From positions 16,477,931-16,541,930 of the forward strand of contig CM052357.1 in the NCBI GenBank assembly GCA_028551475.1: a DNA stretch of 64,000 nt, given 5' to 3'. Positions 33,909-44,760 of the stretch are shown here, one piece after another. This stretch comes from Casuarina equisetifolia (lineage: Eukaryota; Streptophyta; Magnoliopsida; Fagales; Casuarinaceae). The number at the start of each line of letters is the position of its first letter. Positions within the stretch are counted from its first letter, which is position 1. The position numbers were made by a program, and so were the translations under genes. Below the pieces are notes generated by a model, which searched no databases, was not told the origin of the DNA, and saw only the letters and a list, made by a program, of their open reading frames with translations.

Positions 33909-35154
33909 ATGGGAAGGGCTCCTTGTTGTTCTAAGGTTGGGTTGCATAGAGGTCCATGGACTCCTAGGGAAGACACATTGCTAGCCAACTATATTCAAGC
34001 TCATGGTGAAGGTCATTGGAGATCTTTGCCAAAGAAAGCTGGTAATAATCTCGTGAAACAGTCTTTTGTTCTTATCGACTTCAGAAAAAACTTGATGAAA
34101 TTTCTTTGGACTTCTTCTTTGCTTTACTGTTGTTTTTCCTTCTTGAAATACAAGCGACGTAGAAGATTCTTTTTCCAATTCCCTTTTGAAGGAAAGCTAG
34201 ATCATTAATCATATATGAACAGCTGATCTGCATCCACGGTGTAAACAACAATAGCAAGTCTCCTTAAGTGCCTTTTTTTCTTTTTTTTTTTCTTTTCTTG
34301 GTCTGGAATTGACCTTTCTATTTTTGTATTTTGGCATGAAAGTCGCGTTATTTAATTAATTATCTTTGTTTTGAAACGAAGCTAATAGCATGACTATCTT
34401 CTTCTTCTTACAAATGTTTTGTATGCATGAAGGCCTCCTCAGGTGTGGAAAGAGTTGCAGGCTAAGATGGATGAACTACCTAAGACCAAATATAAAGAGA
34501 GGGAACATAACGCCTGACGAGGACGACCTCATTATCCGACTACATTCGCTTCTCGGCAACCGATGGTCTCTTATTGCGGGCAGGCTTCCTGGTCGAACCG
34601 ATAATGAGATAAAGAATTACTGGAATACTCATCTAAGTAAAAGACTCAGAAGCCAAGGAACCGACCCCAATACTCACAAAAGGTTATCGGAGTCGGTCCA
34701 AGAATTAATGAGGAAGAACAGGAAAAGCAATGATGCCCCCGCAAACGACAGAAAAAGAAACAACAGGAAGCAGAAGAGCAGAAGTGCGGCCATTACAGAA
34801 GCAGAGAAGCCAAAGGTTCATCTACCGAAGCCCATACGGGTTACTTCTTTGCCGATACCAAGAAATGAAAGTTTCGAATGCAATACAATTAGTGGGTCCT
34901 CGGGCCAGGAAAGAGAAGGATCAAAAGCAGTGAATGTTCCTTGTTGCGATGCAAAAGACGGTGAAAATGGGATTGGGTTTCTTGTAGGCGGCGAAGATCA
35001 TGGTCTTGTCAACAGCTCAGATCTTGAGTGCCAGTCCCAGATACCTACCGGCGATAACCCACTAGAGAAGCTGTATGAGGAGTACTTGGATCTCCTGAAG
35101 GCAGAAGAAAGCCAAGTTGAATTAAACGCCTTTGCTGAATCCTTGTTGATCTGA
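33909..35154 (+). CDS. MYBPA1-like: R2R3-MYB transcription factor, MYBPA1-like
   Basis: Predicted nuclear transcription factor of the proanthocyanidin (condensed tannin) branch; known MYBPA1 proteins act with bHLH and WD40 partners on LAR/ANR and general flavonoid genes. Two exons: 33909-34041 (133 nt, the usual first-exon length in this family) and 34433-35154, joined inside a glycine codon; 284 residues. R2 begins [17 protein letters not shown] with W17, W37, W57; R3 ends [19 protein letters not shown]. The bHLH-contact pattern [DE]Lx2[RK]x3Lx6Lx3R is fully met (D76, L77, R80, L84, L91, R95). [10 protein letters not shown] follows, and the C-terminus is acidic with [14 protein letters not shown] and ends FAESLLI, as I recall for MYBPA1. 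The start [15 protein letters not shown] is the family start; an upstream in-frame ATG at 33882 adds nine residues and is unlikely. The second R3 intron common in the family is absent. No lesion is seen. The exact subgroup needs a tree. Confidence 0.9.
34042..34432 (+). other. Intron 1 of the MYB gene
   Basis: 391 bp, GTAATAATC at the donor and GCATGAAG at the acceptor, phase 1. It sits exactly where most plant R2R3-MYB genes have intron 1, between the LPKKAG and LLRCGKSC codons. It contains long T-rich runs (about 34267-34300). Confidence 0.93.
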
Positions 35155-36927
35155 AGAGAAAGCAGAAGAAATCCGAGTTGTCAAGCGGAGAGCAAGGTTT
35201 CGCCACGAGATCCAAAGTGTTTGAATCTTAGTTTCACGTGCTCACCTTCTGGCCAACTTAATTAGGTTAGAAACAGTGGATTCACGTATCTTATGTATAT
35301 CATAATAATATAATAGTCGGAGTGATGTGTGGGCGCTGCTTGCCGTAATTTGTCCGTTTCCGCCTTTCTCTCTGCCCTTCGGTGGGGTGCCCGTTACCCT
35401 TTAGGCATGTGAGACAGTAAATATCAGGCTGGTCGCTAACGACTTATGTCGGCACGACAGTTCTGGAAGGATATTCCCACAATATTTAGGACGGACGTTT
35501 CCTCACGCGTTCATTCACTCGACAACAACACTATTAAAGTGAACACGGAAAAGATAGTGGCGATGATTGCGATTAACAATTAAATGGAGGCCCACCGGGA
35601 TAAAGCGTTTGGTCCACACGTAGGGCATAGTGCTGACTTAAAAGAAAGAAAAGAAAGGAATTAAATTTACTACCATTTAGTTTTATTGATACAATTCTTT
35701 TTCGCTGTTACAAGCTAAATACATTAGTTTGAAATTCATTTATTTTCATAGAAGAAACTCCTTCAGATTTAATCTCTACCAAAAAATAAAAGAGAAAACG
35801 TGTGTTTTAATGCAATAAAATCAATATTAAGATAAAATTTAAATAAGCAATTTGATTGTTTCTCTCCTTATTAACTCTTTACGTTGGCCTAATATCAAAT
35901 AAATAAAAAACTAATAGTCAAAACCCCTCTTTAGTACATTCCATTTTAACGGACATGACTCATGATTACAGTACATGTCATCCATCACATGATACTTATC
36001 GAAAGGTGATAATTTTCATGCGGTCACGTGGGTCAGGCGCTTATATGCCCAATAAACATTTAACGTTCCTTCACCTATCTAAACGAGGACATAAAGTCAA
36101 TAACCTTTTTTGAATTCGATCACTAGCCTTTTTGGTAGAGAATAGCAATCATTTAAGATAAATAATTTTTTGATGCAATTTTTTTTTGTATCAGAAATCA
36201 GTAACTTATCCATACATCTCTAGGCACATCGACTCATCTTGTTTGTCGCTCGCTTTGCTCGTCCTTTCCTTTTGCGCGGTGGGTACATATTCAATGCAAC
36301 ATCCTTCCCTTTCCTGTTTGAAGAATTCTCGAAGTCTACATTCTAATAATTCAAAAATCCATTTAAACGGAACCAATTTTCACTTTCATGCCTATCCTTT
36401 TCATTAATTGAACAATTTGTTTTTTATCCTTTGGTTGGCGGTTTTGCCTACCCAAAAAACAATGCTTCATTGCCACTTTTTTATTTTTTGTTTCCACAAA
36501 AAAAGAAAAAGAAAATAACCGTCGTTATTGCGTTTTCTCCCCTTCCCAGCCTATATGGTGTGTTTTGCCTTGATAATATTATAGTACCTTTGTCTCGTCA
36601 TCAATGCCATGTTTTTCTGGTTTGTTTCTTTTTCGTTAACGATTACGTACACTACACACTGTGGACAATGGCTTGCCAAATAGATCATTGCGAGAGTATC
36701 ATTTTAGGCAAACTGGATCTCCTTGGTAATCTCCTTTTCCAACCTTTCTCTTCCATTTAAACTACCAGCACCACTAATTGCTGTCACTATCCTGATCGAT
36801 TTGCATTACAGGCCATATCCTTATTTGATTACAAAGTACATCATCACGGCTAGGACCCTAGAGCCCACAATTCAAATGACATGACATTCCTTCTCTCTTA
36901 AAAATGAAGGAGAAAGCCCTTGCCAAT
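35155..36927. other. MYB 3' flank and unassigned sequence
   Basis: The MYB 3' UTR should lie in the first few hundred bases; AATAATATAATA near 35303-35315 could serve as a weak polyadenylation signal. Beyond this I see no gene, RNA or transposon end. Open frames near 36186-36760 are low-complexity and unconvincing. Confidence 0.4.
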
Positions 36928-39172
36928 TTATGAGGACTTCTTAACATTGCTTTCTAATTTAGTGGTCCTAGATAGCATGTGGTTGGATGAAAGGAAATCT
37001 TCCTCTTCCAAAATACGTGGAAGCTTTGGTTGCATCTGATCGGCTTGGCCAATTGACCTTTTGAGATATGATACATGAAAAATTAGGTGAACCTTGGGTT
37101 CATTTGTCATTTCAATTTGTATGCTATGTTTCCCAACTTCTAAGCCGCTTTGAGCCACTTTGAATGGTCCATAAAATCCTGGTGGTAGCCATAAATTCTT
37201 CCTAAGAGCAATTGCGACTTGTCGATAGGGTTATGGATGTGGACCATTTAATAATGTTGCTGATCTAGATCTGAACCAAAACCTAGAAGAGTTTGCCGTG
37301 CCGCGACTCAAGATCTAGTGTTAGGGCCTTCAAGTGCAAAATCTACTATGGGATTCGAAAGAGAACATCTTCGCCAAATGATTGTGGAAGAATCAAGCTC
37401 AACAAAGGAAATCCTTAAGGTTCAAACAGGAACCTCAACCGTTTTCTAGGCTTATTCAAGACAAAAGCCAAAAGAGAAAATAGGTTTAAGCCAATAGACA
37501 TACGACTTCCATGCCCACCTGCATTGCCTATTTGGATTTAGGCCTACCCAAAATAATAACCCAACTTAATAATTTATTCAACGATAAGGCCACATTGTCC
37601 TTAAGGGTAAGGTATTGCACCCTAAATAAAGAAGATTACCGAGGAGATCTAGTTTACCTCAAACACTAAATGGGAGGAAGTTAATCACTTTCAGTATTGG
37701 TATCCTAAATAACTTTTCCAAAAGTGATTGGTAAAGAGAGTATTTCTATTGCACACAATGATTTTTGGCATTCAAGACAATTTGAAAATGTTCTTCAAAG
37801 AATGCTTAAGCTATGGTCAGTGTTGTGTATGGATGAGCCAGGGGAATGGAATGTCCATACTTAGACAACCTATCAACCACCACCAAGACCACCAACTTTC
37901 CCCACCTACTCTAAGATGGGTAATGGCTACAATTTCTCCCTAGGTTGAACATTCTCACTTTTATTCATCTAACAAATTTGGCATTTCTTCACCATTTGAT
38001 CCACTACTCCCTTCACCCTCTTTCAAAAGAACACTAATCTTATTTCATGCAATGTTTTGTCTTAACCCTAATGTGTACTCTTATAAATTTCATAAACAAT
38101 GGATGAGATAAAAGGGGATTCTTGGGAAAGATAAATCCTACTCTTATAAAGAATGATGTCATCCTTATATTCCTATGGTCTAATTGCTTCACCTAGTTTA
38201 ATATGCTCCACCAACTTTTGCACTTGCTTATTACTCCATAGCTCATCTTTAATAGCATCTAAACACCAAGGTACTAACATGGATATTGCCTATAACTCCC
38301 ACTTTTCCTCTCACTTATCCTGGTCCCTTTGAGACAATCCATTTGCCATTATATTATCCTTGCTAGCCTTGTACTCAACTATAGAATCATATCCCAAGAG
38401 CTTAGATAACCATATCTATTGTGCCATGGTAATAAATTTCTGGTCCTATATGAACTTGAGGTTTCGCTAATCCATACAGATAATGAATCTACTGCCCAAT
38501 AAGTAATGTTTCCATTTTTAGACAATTAGGACTATGACTAGCATCTCTTTTTCATAGGTTGAAAGTTGCAAATGCCTACCATGTAAGGTTTTACTAAAAT
38601 AAGTAATAGGATTCTTACCTTGTGACAATACTACACCTATTCACTGTAGACATATTACATTCCAATACAAAGGCTAGTGTAAAGTTTGGAAGTGCAAGAA
38701 TAAGGGCTGAAGTCATCACCAGCTTAAGTTTCTCAAAGGCCTCTTATGCTTCCTTTGACCACTTAAAATACATCCTTCTTTAGTAACTTGGTAAAAGGCT
38801 TTACTATTCTCTTACAACCCATAATGATCTTCTATAATATCCATAATTCCTAGGAACCCTCCAAGTGCTCTCACAGTCTAAGGAATAGGCCATTAAATAA
38901 CAGCCTTAACCTTTTTTGGATCCATGGCTATGCCTTAGCTACTTACCATATGCCTAAGAATTTTTTCTTAAGCCACCCAAACTCACATTTTTTTAGTTTA
39001 ATAAAATGTTGATTCCTTCACAGTGTCTCCAAAACCTTTTCTAACATGTTGTAGGTGCTCCTCCTAACTCTTGTTATAGACTAAGATATCATCAAAGAAT
39101 ACCAACATCATTTTTCTCAAGTATTCTTAAAAGACCACATTCATCAATGTTTGAAAAGAGGAAGGGGTGTTG
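36928..39172 (-). pseudogene. Ty3/gypsy RT C-terminus, RNase H and integrase, broken
   Basis: Minus-strand downstream half of a gypsy pol. From 39172 down it reads a PSSFQTLMN-like block and the RT active site FFDDILVYN (39074-39100), then EEHLQHV. RNase H motifs follow near 38400 (DQKF...MAQ, WLSKLLGYDSIVEYK, then NIMANGLSQ), corresponding to the DQxSL...QQKWLxKLLGYDF.IEYK..ExN.VADALSR block. Integrase pieces lie near 37970 (QMVKKCQIC) and 37860-37730 (VVDRLSK-like, IFKLSWMPKIIVCNRNTLFT). The C-terminus at 37158-36928 reads HLIFHVSYLKRSIG and LPRILEEEDFL, the FHVSxLK...LP...EE block at the end of gypsy integrase. The order RT-RH-IN marks Ty3/gypsy. Stops are frequent, and 37260-37700 is unrecognised. 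Confidence 0.85.
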
Positions 39173-39835
39173 TGATGCAGATCGTGATGGGCAATAGAGT
39201 GAGCTTTGGATTATCGAGAGATTGGAATGGAATAATAATAAGACAATTCATAAATATAAAGGACATGAAAGGTAAAGACTGAAAAATAAAGCATTAAAAT
39301 GTAAAGGTAGGAATTAAAATAATTGGAAAATAAAAGGTTGGAAAGTAAAAACACAAAATTTAAAGGCAAAGCTTAAAAAAAAAAGAAATTCAATGACTTC
39401 TCCAATCTCAAAAGTTCTCATAAGGTTCTTATAATGTTCTAATTACAATTGAAGGAACAATGTCTTTAAATAGACGACTAAGCCTAGTGGTAAAAGGATC
39501 TAGAATTTATAAAACCAAAGTCTGGTAGAATTCAGATCTCGAAAATTATAAAAAATCAAACTAACCAAATTAAGATAAGATCCCAATAAATTAGGAATAA
39601 CATCTTAACAAATTAAGGATCTCAACAAATAAGGAAATCCTAGATAATTAAGAACTTCAATAATTTAAGAATCCTAAAACAACAAAGTTAAGGAGTCTTA
39701 AACATATTAAAATTCTTAAAGAATCTCTAGGATGCCCTTTAAGGTTGGGCTTCTTGAACCCAAACATGTAATTGTTAGGACACTCAACTTATAAGCTGGG
39801 CCATTAGCCTGGGTTGGTATAGTTGCTCCATATCA
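39173..39835 (-). repeat. 3' LTR (663 bp), single-unit form
   Basis: Minus strand starts TGATATGGAGCAAC at 39835 and ends GATCTGCATCA at 39173. It contains one copy of the unit that is repeated five times in the partner LTR. It is bordered by the purine tract inside and by TGTTG outside. Confidence 0.9.
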
Positions 39836-39848
39836 TTCTCCCTTTCTT

Positions 39849-40988
39849 GAAGAAGATTTGTCCTCAAATCTTGATTGTTGCTTTGGGTTTTATCACTCCA
39901 TGGATCCATAATCCAAGTTCTTAAAAGTATTTGAAGCTCTAACTCTAGTGGCCTACCCAAGTGTGTTGGGTCACAAATCAACGGTAAACTACCATGTTGC
40001 TTGGATGGAAGCTTACAACCTAACTAACAATATAATCCAAACAAGTAGTTGAAGTTATGTAATGTTTTATGAGCACCTTCATCAATAACATTGAAACATC
40101 TTTGTGATTGTTGTTGACACACTGTCTTCTCATGGTTTGCAATACAAACCCACAAAGGAAACCAATATTCATGCTAGATAGTGGTTTTGAATTCTTTAAC
40201 ACTTGGATGACACCTTGTGTTTCTTTTGAAAATATTTCTTCTACTACCTTGTTTAGTAATATCTCATGCTTTAGTAGATCTAAACTTCTTGGATTTGTCT
40301 CCTTTTTTGGTGGCACATCTTGCTCTAGAAGATCCAAGCACTTTGGATTTGCATTAATGGCTATTAGTGCCTCAATCTCTAAAAGATCCAAACTTTTAGA
40401 GTCCACCTCATTCTTTGCCAACACCACAAGCTTTGGTGGATCCAAACTGTTTTATTTTGTTTTCATCATACCTCTTTCTTCAATTTGAACTACCTTTATA
40501 TCTTTCTCTAGTGAGGCTTCTTTCCTATACCACCTTTCTATCCACATATCATAGTTTTCCTTGTAGTAATTGTTGTGGTGCTTTTGATGGTACTTAGAAT
40601 CTATTAAAACATGATCTTCTTGTGGTGGTGGTTGATATGTTAGGGGTACATAGGGTGGTTGTGCAATCTGAGGTCGGTATGATGGACATTCTTGGTAATA
40701 AGGTATATGTGGTGCTAGTCTTTGTGGTAAATTCAAAGGTTAGGTTGGTGGTAGTATGGATACTTGGGGTGGTGGTAGAGTTGTTTGGAATGGCGGGTGT
40801 GTTGTTTGTGGTGGTGGTGGAATGTAAAGTAAGGTTATTTGTAGGGAAAAGCATTATTTAAGTGAAAGTTTAAATTCTTGGATTTTAAGCCTTATCTTCT
40901 TGATTTCACTCTTCTGCACCATATGGGCAACTAGCCATGGTGGAGTGGGTGAGGATGAATGAGAAGAACCATCTCTTCCTTGAGACAT
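39849..40988 (-). pseudogene. Internal coding remnant of the non-autonomous element, no known domain
   Basis: Starts MSQGRDGSSHSSSPTPPW at 40988, stops after 45 codons at 40854, then continues in other frames. A Pro/Gln/Tyr-rich part (40736-40452) reads PHIPYYQECPSYRPQ and YVPLTYQPPPQEDH. The next part (40445-40020) has a repeated motif at 20-25-residue spacing: KSLDLLEIE, KCLDLLEQD and RSLDLLKHE. No zinc knuckle, protease or polymerase motif is present. It could be a highly diverged gag-like protein; I do not recognise it and assign no function. Confidence 0.6.
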
Positions 40989-41054
40989 GGTGATGCTATC
41001 AAATAACAAATTAATGAGATGAATAAATCTGTTAGAACAATTCACTCACTAAAA

Positions 41055-41072
41055 CCTTGGCTCTAGATACCA
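41055..41072 (-). other. Primer-binding site, initiator-Met tRNA type
   Basis: Minus strand TGGTATCTAGAGCCAAGG, one or two changes from the canonical TGGTATCAGAGCC, two bases inside the expanded 5' LTR. Confidence 0.85.
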
Positions 41073-41678
41073 CTTAATGTGGATCATGATGGGCAACGAA
41101 GTGAGCTTTGGATTATGGAGAGATTGCAACGGAATGATAACAAGACAATTCAAAAAATATAAAGGACTAGAAAGGTAAAGATTGGAAAATAAAGTACTGA
41201 AACATAAATACAGTAATTTAAAGGTAAGAATTAAAATAACTGGAACATAAAAGGCTGGAAAGTAAGAGCACAAAATTTAAAGGCAAAGCTTAAAGAAAAT
41301 AAAATTCAATGACTTTTCCAATCTTAAAAGTTCTCATAAAGTTCTCATAATGTTCTTATTACAACTGAAGGAACAATGGCCTTAAATAGACGACTAAGCC
41401 TAGTGGTAAAAGGATTTAGAATTATTAAACCAAAATTTGGTAAAATTTAAATATTAAAAATTAGGAAAAAATCAAACTAACCAAATTAAGATAAGATCCT
41501 AATAAATCAGGGATAGGATCCTAACAAATTAAGGATAACATCTTAACATATTAAGGATCTTAACAAATAAGGAAATCTTAGATAATTAAGAACCTTGACA
41601 ATTTAAGAATCCTAAAACAACAAAGTTAAGAAGTCTTAAACATATTAAAATTCTTAAAGAATCTTTAGGATACCCTTT

Positions 41679-41825
41679 AAGGTTGAGCTTCTTAGACCAA
41701 AACATGTCATTGCTAGGACACTTAACATATGAGTTGGGCCATTAGCTTGGCTAACGACTAACAACCCAGCTCAATTGTTAAGTGTCCTATCAATTACATG
41801 TTTGGGTCCAAGAAGCCTAACCCTA
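41679..41825. repeat. Unit-junction hairpin 1
   Basis: About 73-base arms facing each other: the left arm runs from the GAGCTTCTTAG...AAACATGTCATTGCTAGGACAC blocks, the right arm from the reverse complement GTGTCCTATCAATTACATGTTTGGGTCC...AAGCC. The centre (GGCTAACGACTAAC) is itself nearly palindromic. Confidence 0.85.
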
Positions 41826-42178
41826 AAGTGCTTATAACGTTCTCATAACATTTGGATTACAACTGCAGGAACAATGTTTTTAAATAAACAACTAAGCCTA
41901 GTGGTAAAAGGATCTAGAATTTATAAAACTAAAGTTTGGTAGAATTTAGATCTAAAAAATTAAGGAAAAATCAAACTAACCAAATTAAGATAAGATCCTA
42001 ATAAATTAGGAATAGGATCCTAACAAATTAAGGATAACATCCTAACAAATTAAGGATCTTAACAAATAAGGAAATCCTAGATAATTAAGAACCTTGACAA
42101 TTTAAGAATCCTAAAACAACAAAGTTAAGGAGTCTTAAATATATCAAAATTGTTAAAGAATTTCTAGGATGCCCTTTA

Positions 42179-42323
42179 ATGTTGGGCTTCTTAGATCCAA
42201 ACATGTCATTGCTAGGACACTCAACATATGAGTTGGGTCGTTAGCCTAGCTAATGGCTAACAGCCTAGCTCAATTGTTAAGTGTCTTACCAATTACATGT
42301 TTGGGTCCAAGAAGCCTAACCCT
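42179..42323. repeat. Unit-junction hairpin 2
   Basis: Same fold as hairpin 1: GGGCTTCTTAGATCC on the left pairs with GGTCCAAGAAGCC on the right; the centre is TAGCTAATGGCTAACAG. Confidence 0.85.
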
Positions 42324-42677
42324 AAAGTGCTTATAAGGTTCTCATAACGTTTTGATTACAATTGTAGGAACAATGTTTTTAAATAGATGACTAAGCATAG
42401 TGGTAGAAAGATCTAGAATTTATAAAACCAAAGTTTGGTGGAATTTAGATCTCAAAAATTAAGGAAAAATCAAACTAACCAAATTAAGATAAAATCTCAA
42501 CAAATCAAGAATAGGATCCTAACAAATTAAGGATAACATCCTAACAAATTAAGGATCTCAACAAATAAGGAAATCTTAGATAATTAAGAACCTTGACAAT
42601 TTAAGAATCCTAAAACAACAAAGTTAAGGAGTCTTAAACATATTAAAATTCTTAAAGAATCTCTGGGATGCCCTTTA

Positions 42678-42821
42678 AGGTTGAGCTTTTTAGACTGAAA
42701 CATGTCATTGCTAGGACACTTAACATATGAGTTGGGCCATTAGCTTGGCTAATGGCTAACAACCCAGCTCAATTGTTAAGTGTCCTACCAATTACATGTT
42801 TGGGTCCAAGAAGCCTAACCC
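42678..42821. repeat. Unit-junction hairpin 3
   Basis: Same fold. The left arm has GAGCTTTTTAGACTG (more diverged), the right arm GGGTCCAAGAAGCC. Confidence 0.82.
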
Positions 42822-43176
42822 TAAAGTACTTATAAGGTTCTCATAACGTTCTGATTACAACTGGAGGAACAATGTCTTTAAATAGACAACTAAGCCTAGT
42901 GGTAAAAGGATCTAGAATTTATAAAACCAAAGTTTGATAGAATTTAGATCTCAAAAATTAAGGAAAAATCAAACTAACCAAATTAAGATAAAATCCTAAT
43001 AAATTAGGAATAGGATCCTAACAAATTAAGGATAACATCCTAACAAATTAAGGATCTTAACAAATAAGGAAATCCTAGATAATTAAGAACCTTGACAATT
43101 TAAGAATCCTAAAACAACAAAGTTAAGGAGTCTTAAATATATCAAAATTGTTAAAGAATTTCTAGGATACCCTTTA

Positions 43177-43321
43177 ATGTTGGGCTTTTTAGATCCAAAC
43201 ATGTCATTGCTAGGACACTCAACATATGAGTTAGGCCGTTAGCCTGGCTAATGGCTAGGAGCCTAACTTAATTGTTGAGTGTCCTACCAATTATATGTTT
43301 GGGTCCAAGAAGCCTAACCCT
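43177..43321. repeat. Unit-junction hairpin 4
   Basis: Same fold. The left arm has GGGCTTTTTAGATCC and CATGTCATTGCTAGGACAC, the right arm GTGTCCTACCAATTATATG and GGTCCAAGAAGCC. Confidence 0.82.
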
Positions 43322-43747
43322 AAAGTACTTATAAGGTTCTTATAACGTTCTGATTACAATTGCAGGAACAATGTTTTTAAATAGACAACTAAGCCTAGTG
43401 GTAGAAAGATCCAGAATTTATAAAAGCAAAGTTTGGTAAAATTTAGATCTCAAAAATTAAAGAAAAATCAAACTAACCAAATTAAGATAAGATCCTAATA
43501 AATTAGGAATAGGATCCTAACAAATTAAGGATCTCAACAAATAAGGAAATCCTAGATAATTAAGAATCTTGACAATTTAAGAATCTTAAAACAACAAAGT
43601 TAAGGAGTCTTAAATATATCAAAATTCTTAAAGTATCTTTGGAATGCCCTTTAAGGTTGGTTTTCTTGGACCTAAACATGTAATTGCTAGGACATTCAAC
43701 ATATGAGCTAGGCCGTTAGCTTGGGTTGGTATAATTGCTCCGTATCA

Positions 43748-44760
43748 TGTTGGTTAGCCTAAAAGGCATAACCAAGAACTCATAATGTCTATGTTGAGTC
43801 TAAAAAGTAGTTTTCTCCGCATTCCTTTCTCTCATCCTAAACTAATAGTATCTCGACCTCAAATCAAGCTTAAAAAAATACTTAGCCCCATGAAGTTCAT
43901 TTAACAATTCATTTATTATTAGAATGAGAAATTTATCCTTTACAGTCTTTTTATTTAGCTCCATGTAGTCCACTCACATCCTCTATGACCCATTAGACTT
44001 TTTGGCCAACAATACCAGTGAAGAAAAGGGGCTAGTACTTGGACAAATCACACCATTTTCTAATAATTCCCTAACAATCTTCTCAATCTCCCTCTTTTAA
44101 GCATATGGTTACTAATAGGGACTCATTGAAACTAGTTCTCTCTCATTTTTTAAATTAATTTGATGATCATGACTCTTATGCAGTGGTAACCCTTTAGGTT
44201 CTTTAAACACATCCTCAAACTTCATAAAAAGATCTCTTATATCTTTTCTAACCTTATGTTGTGCTTGTCTGCCATTCCCTTCCTTTTGCATAACTTGTAG
44301 AACCATTAACTATCCTTTTTTGCTCATTTCTTTGGAAAATTATGCCCTTGAGAGTATTTTTCCCCACTCTTGGCTTCGCTCCTTGTAGTGTTACCTTTCT
44401 TTTTTCCATATCAAGGCAACAAAATTTCAAACAATGTCTCCCAAAATTTCTAACCATTTGATGCCTAACATCATATCCATCACTACTAAGGGTAAAACAT
44501 GTAAATCTAGTGTTATTGTGATTCCTAGAATCCTCACTTCCACATTAGAGCACTTTCCACCTCTTGAACTCTTATCTCTATTGGCCACTTTCACCTTGAA
44601 CGTTGTTGTTTCATCTACCTTCATTCCCATTCTCTCCACAAGTCCTTGATGAATAAAATTGTGCATGTTGCTCGCGTTAATGATGAATAAAATTATGCAT
44701 GTTACTAATGTCAATGATGAATAAAATTGTGTGTACTTCCATATCCCTTTCTCTTACACC
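43748..44760 (-). pseudogene. Ty3/gypsy protease and RT N-terminus, broken
   Basis: Minus strand. The retropepsin-like domain at 44714-44430 reads HNFIHQGLVERMGMKVDETT, FKVKVANRD, VRILGITITLDLHVLPLVVMD and MMLGIKWLEILG, a good match to gypsy protease after its active site; the D-S/T-G motif itself is replaced by a 34-bp tandem repeat region (44647-44731). The RT start at 44306-44112 reads DLFMKFEDVFKEPKGLPLHKSHDHQINL. RT continues near 44100-43760 with ELLENGVICPSTSPFSSLVLL, VDYMELNKKTVKDKF and ELHGAKYFFKLDLRSRYY. Then the LTR insertion begins. Protease would process the polyprotein. Stops and frameshifts separate the blocks. Confidence 0.87.
44647..44731. repeat. 34-bp tandem repeat, two and a half copies
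   Basis: TGATGAATAAAATTGTGCAT and variants start at 44647, 44681 and 44715. It lies in the gypsy protease at the point where the catalytic aspartate is expected. Confidence 0.8.

Larger units (their letters stand above)
39173..43747 (-). mobile_element. Non-autonomous LTR retrotransposon with an expanded 5' LTR
   Basis: Minus strand: 5' LTR 41075-43747, PBS TGGTATCTAGAGCCAAGG (41055-41072), internal region 39836-41074, purine-rich tract AAGAAAGGGAGAA (39836-39848) and 3' LTR 39173-39835. Perfect TGTTG duplications at 39168-39172 and 43748-43752. The internal 1.24 kb has no RT, integrase or RNase H and only short open frames, so it must have depended on another element. The internal end encodes an EDKSSSRKGE-like tail seen before the 3' LTR of some gypsy elements, suggesting a gypsy origin. 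The 5' LTR is four times longer than the 3' LTR because of tandem duplication. Confidence 0.92.
41075..43747 (-). repeat. 5' LTR expanded to 2673 bp by five 499-bp tandem units
   Basis: The outer sequence at both ends matches the 663-bp 3' LTR. In between, the segment holding GGAACAATG and then GACTAAGCC/CTAGTGG recurs with GAACAATG at 41371, 41869, 42368, 42867 and 43366, a period of 498-499 bp. Units share the same order of blocks (ACCAAATTAAGATAA, AGGATCCTAACAAATTAAGG, CCTTGACAATTTAAGAATCC) with scattered substitutions. Four junctions each contain a large hairpin (entries below). 2673 minus 663 is close to four units. Confidence 0.93.
36928..44760 (-). mobile_element. Ty3/gypsy element remnant, split by an LTR insertion
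   Basis: Two blocks of one minus-strand gypsy polyprotein: protease and RT N-terminus at 43748-44760, and RT C-terminus, RNase H and integrase at 36928-39172. Between them sits a complete non-autonomous LTR element with TGTTG on both sides. The break falls in RT just after the PFGLTN-type block. I could not find LTRs for the gypsy element, so its outer ends are unknown. Confidence 0.82.

Noticed and set aside
33882..34208. Single-exon reading of the MYB 5' part as a 108-residue protein
   Set aside because: After LPKKAG it translates the intron. The canonical phase-1 splice at 34041/34433 restores the R2 repeat.
34390..34432. Start of the downstream MYB frame at an ATG at 34390
   Set aside because: These bases are the end of intron 1; the R2 repeat needs exon 1.
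41331..43700. Repeat array considered as CRISPR or centromeric satellite
   Set aside because: The units are 499 bp, contain LTR sequence, and lie between matching LTR ends with a target duplication.
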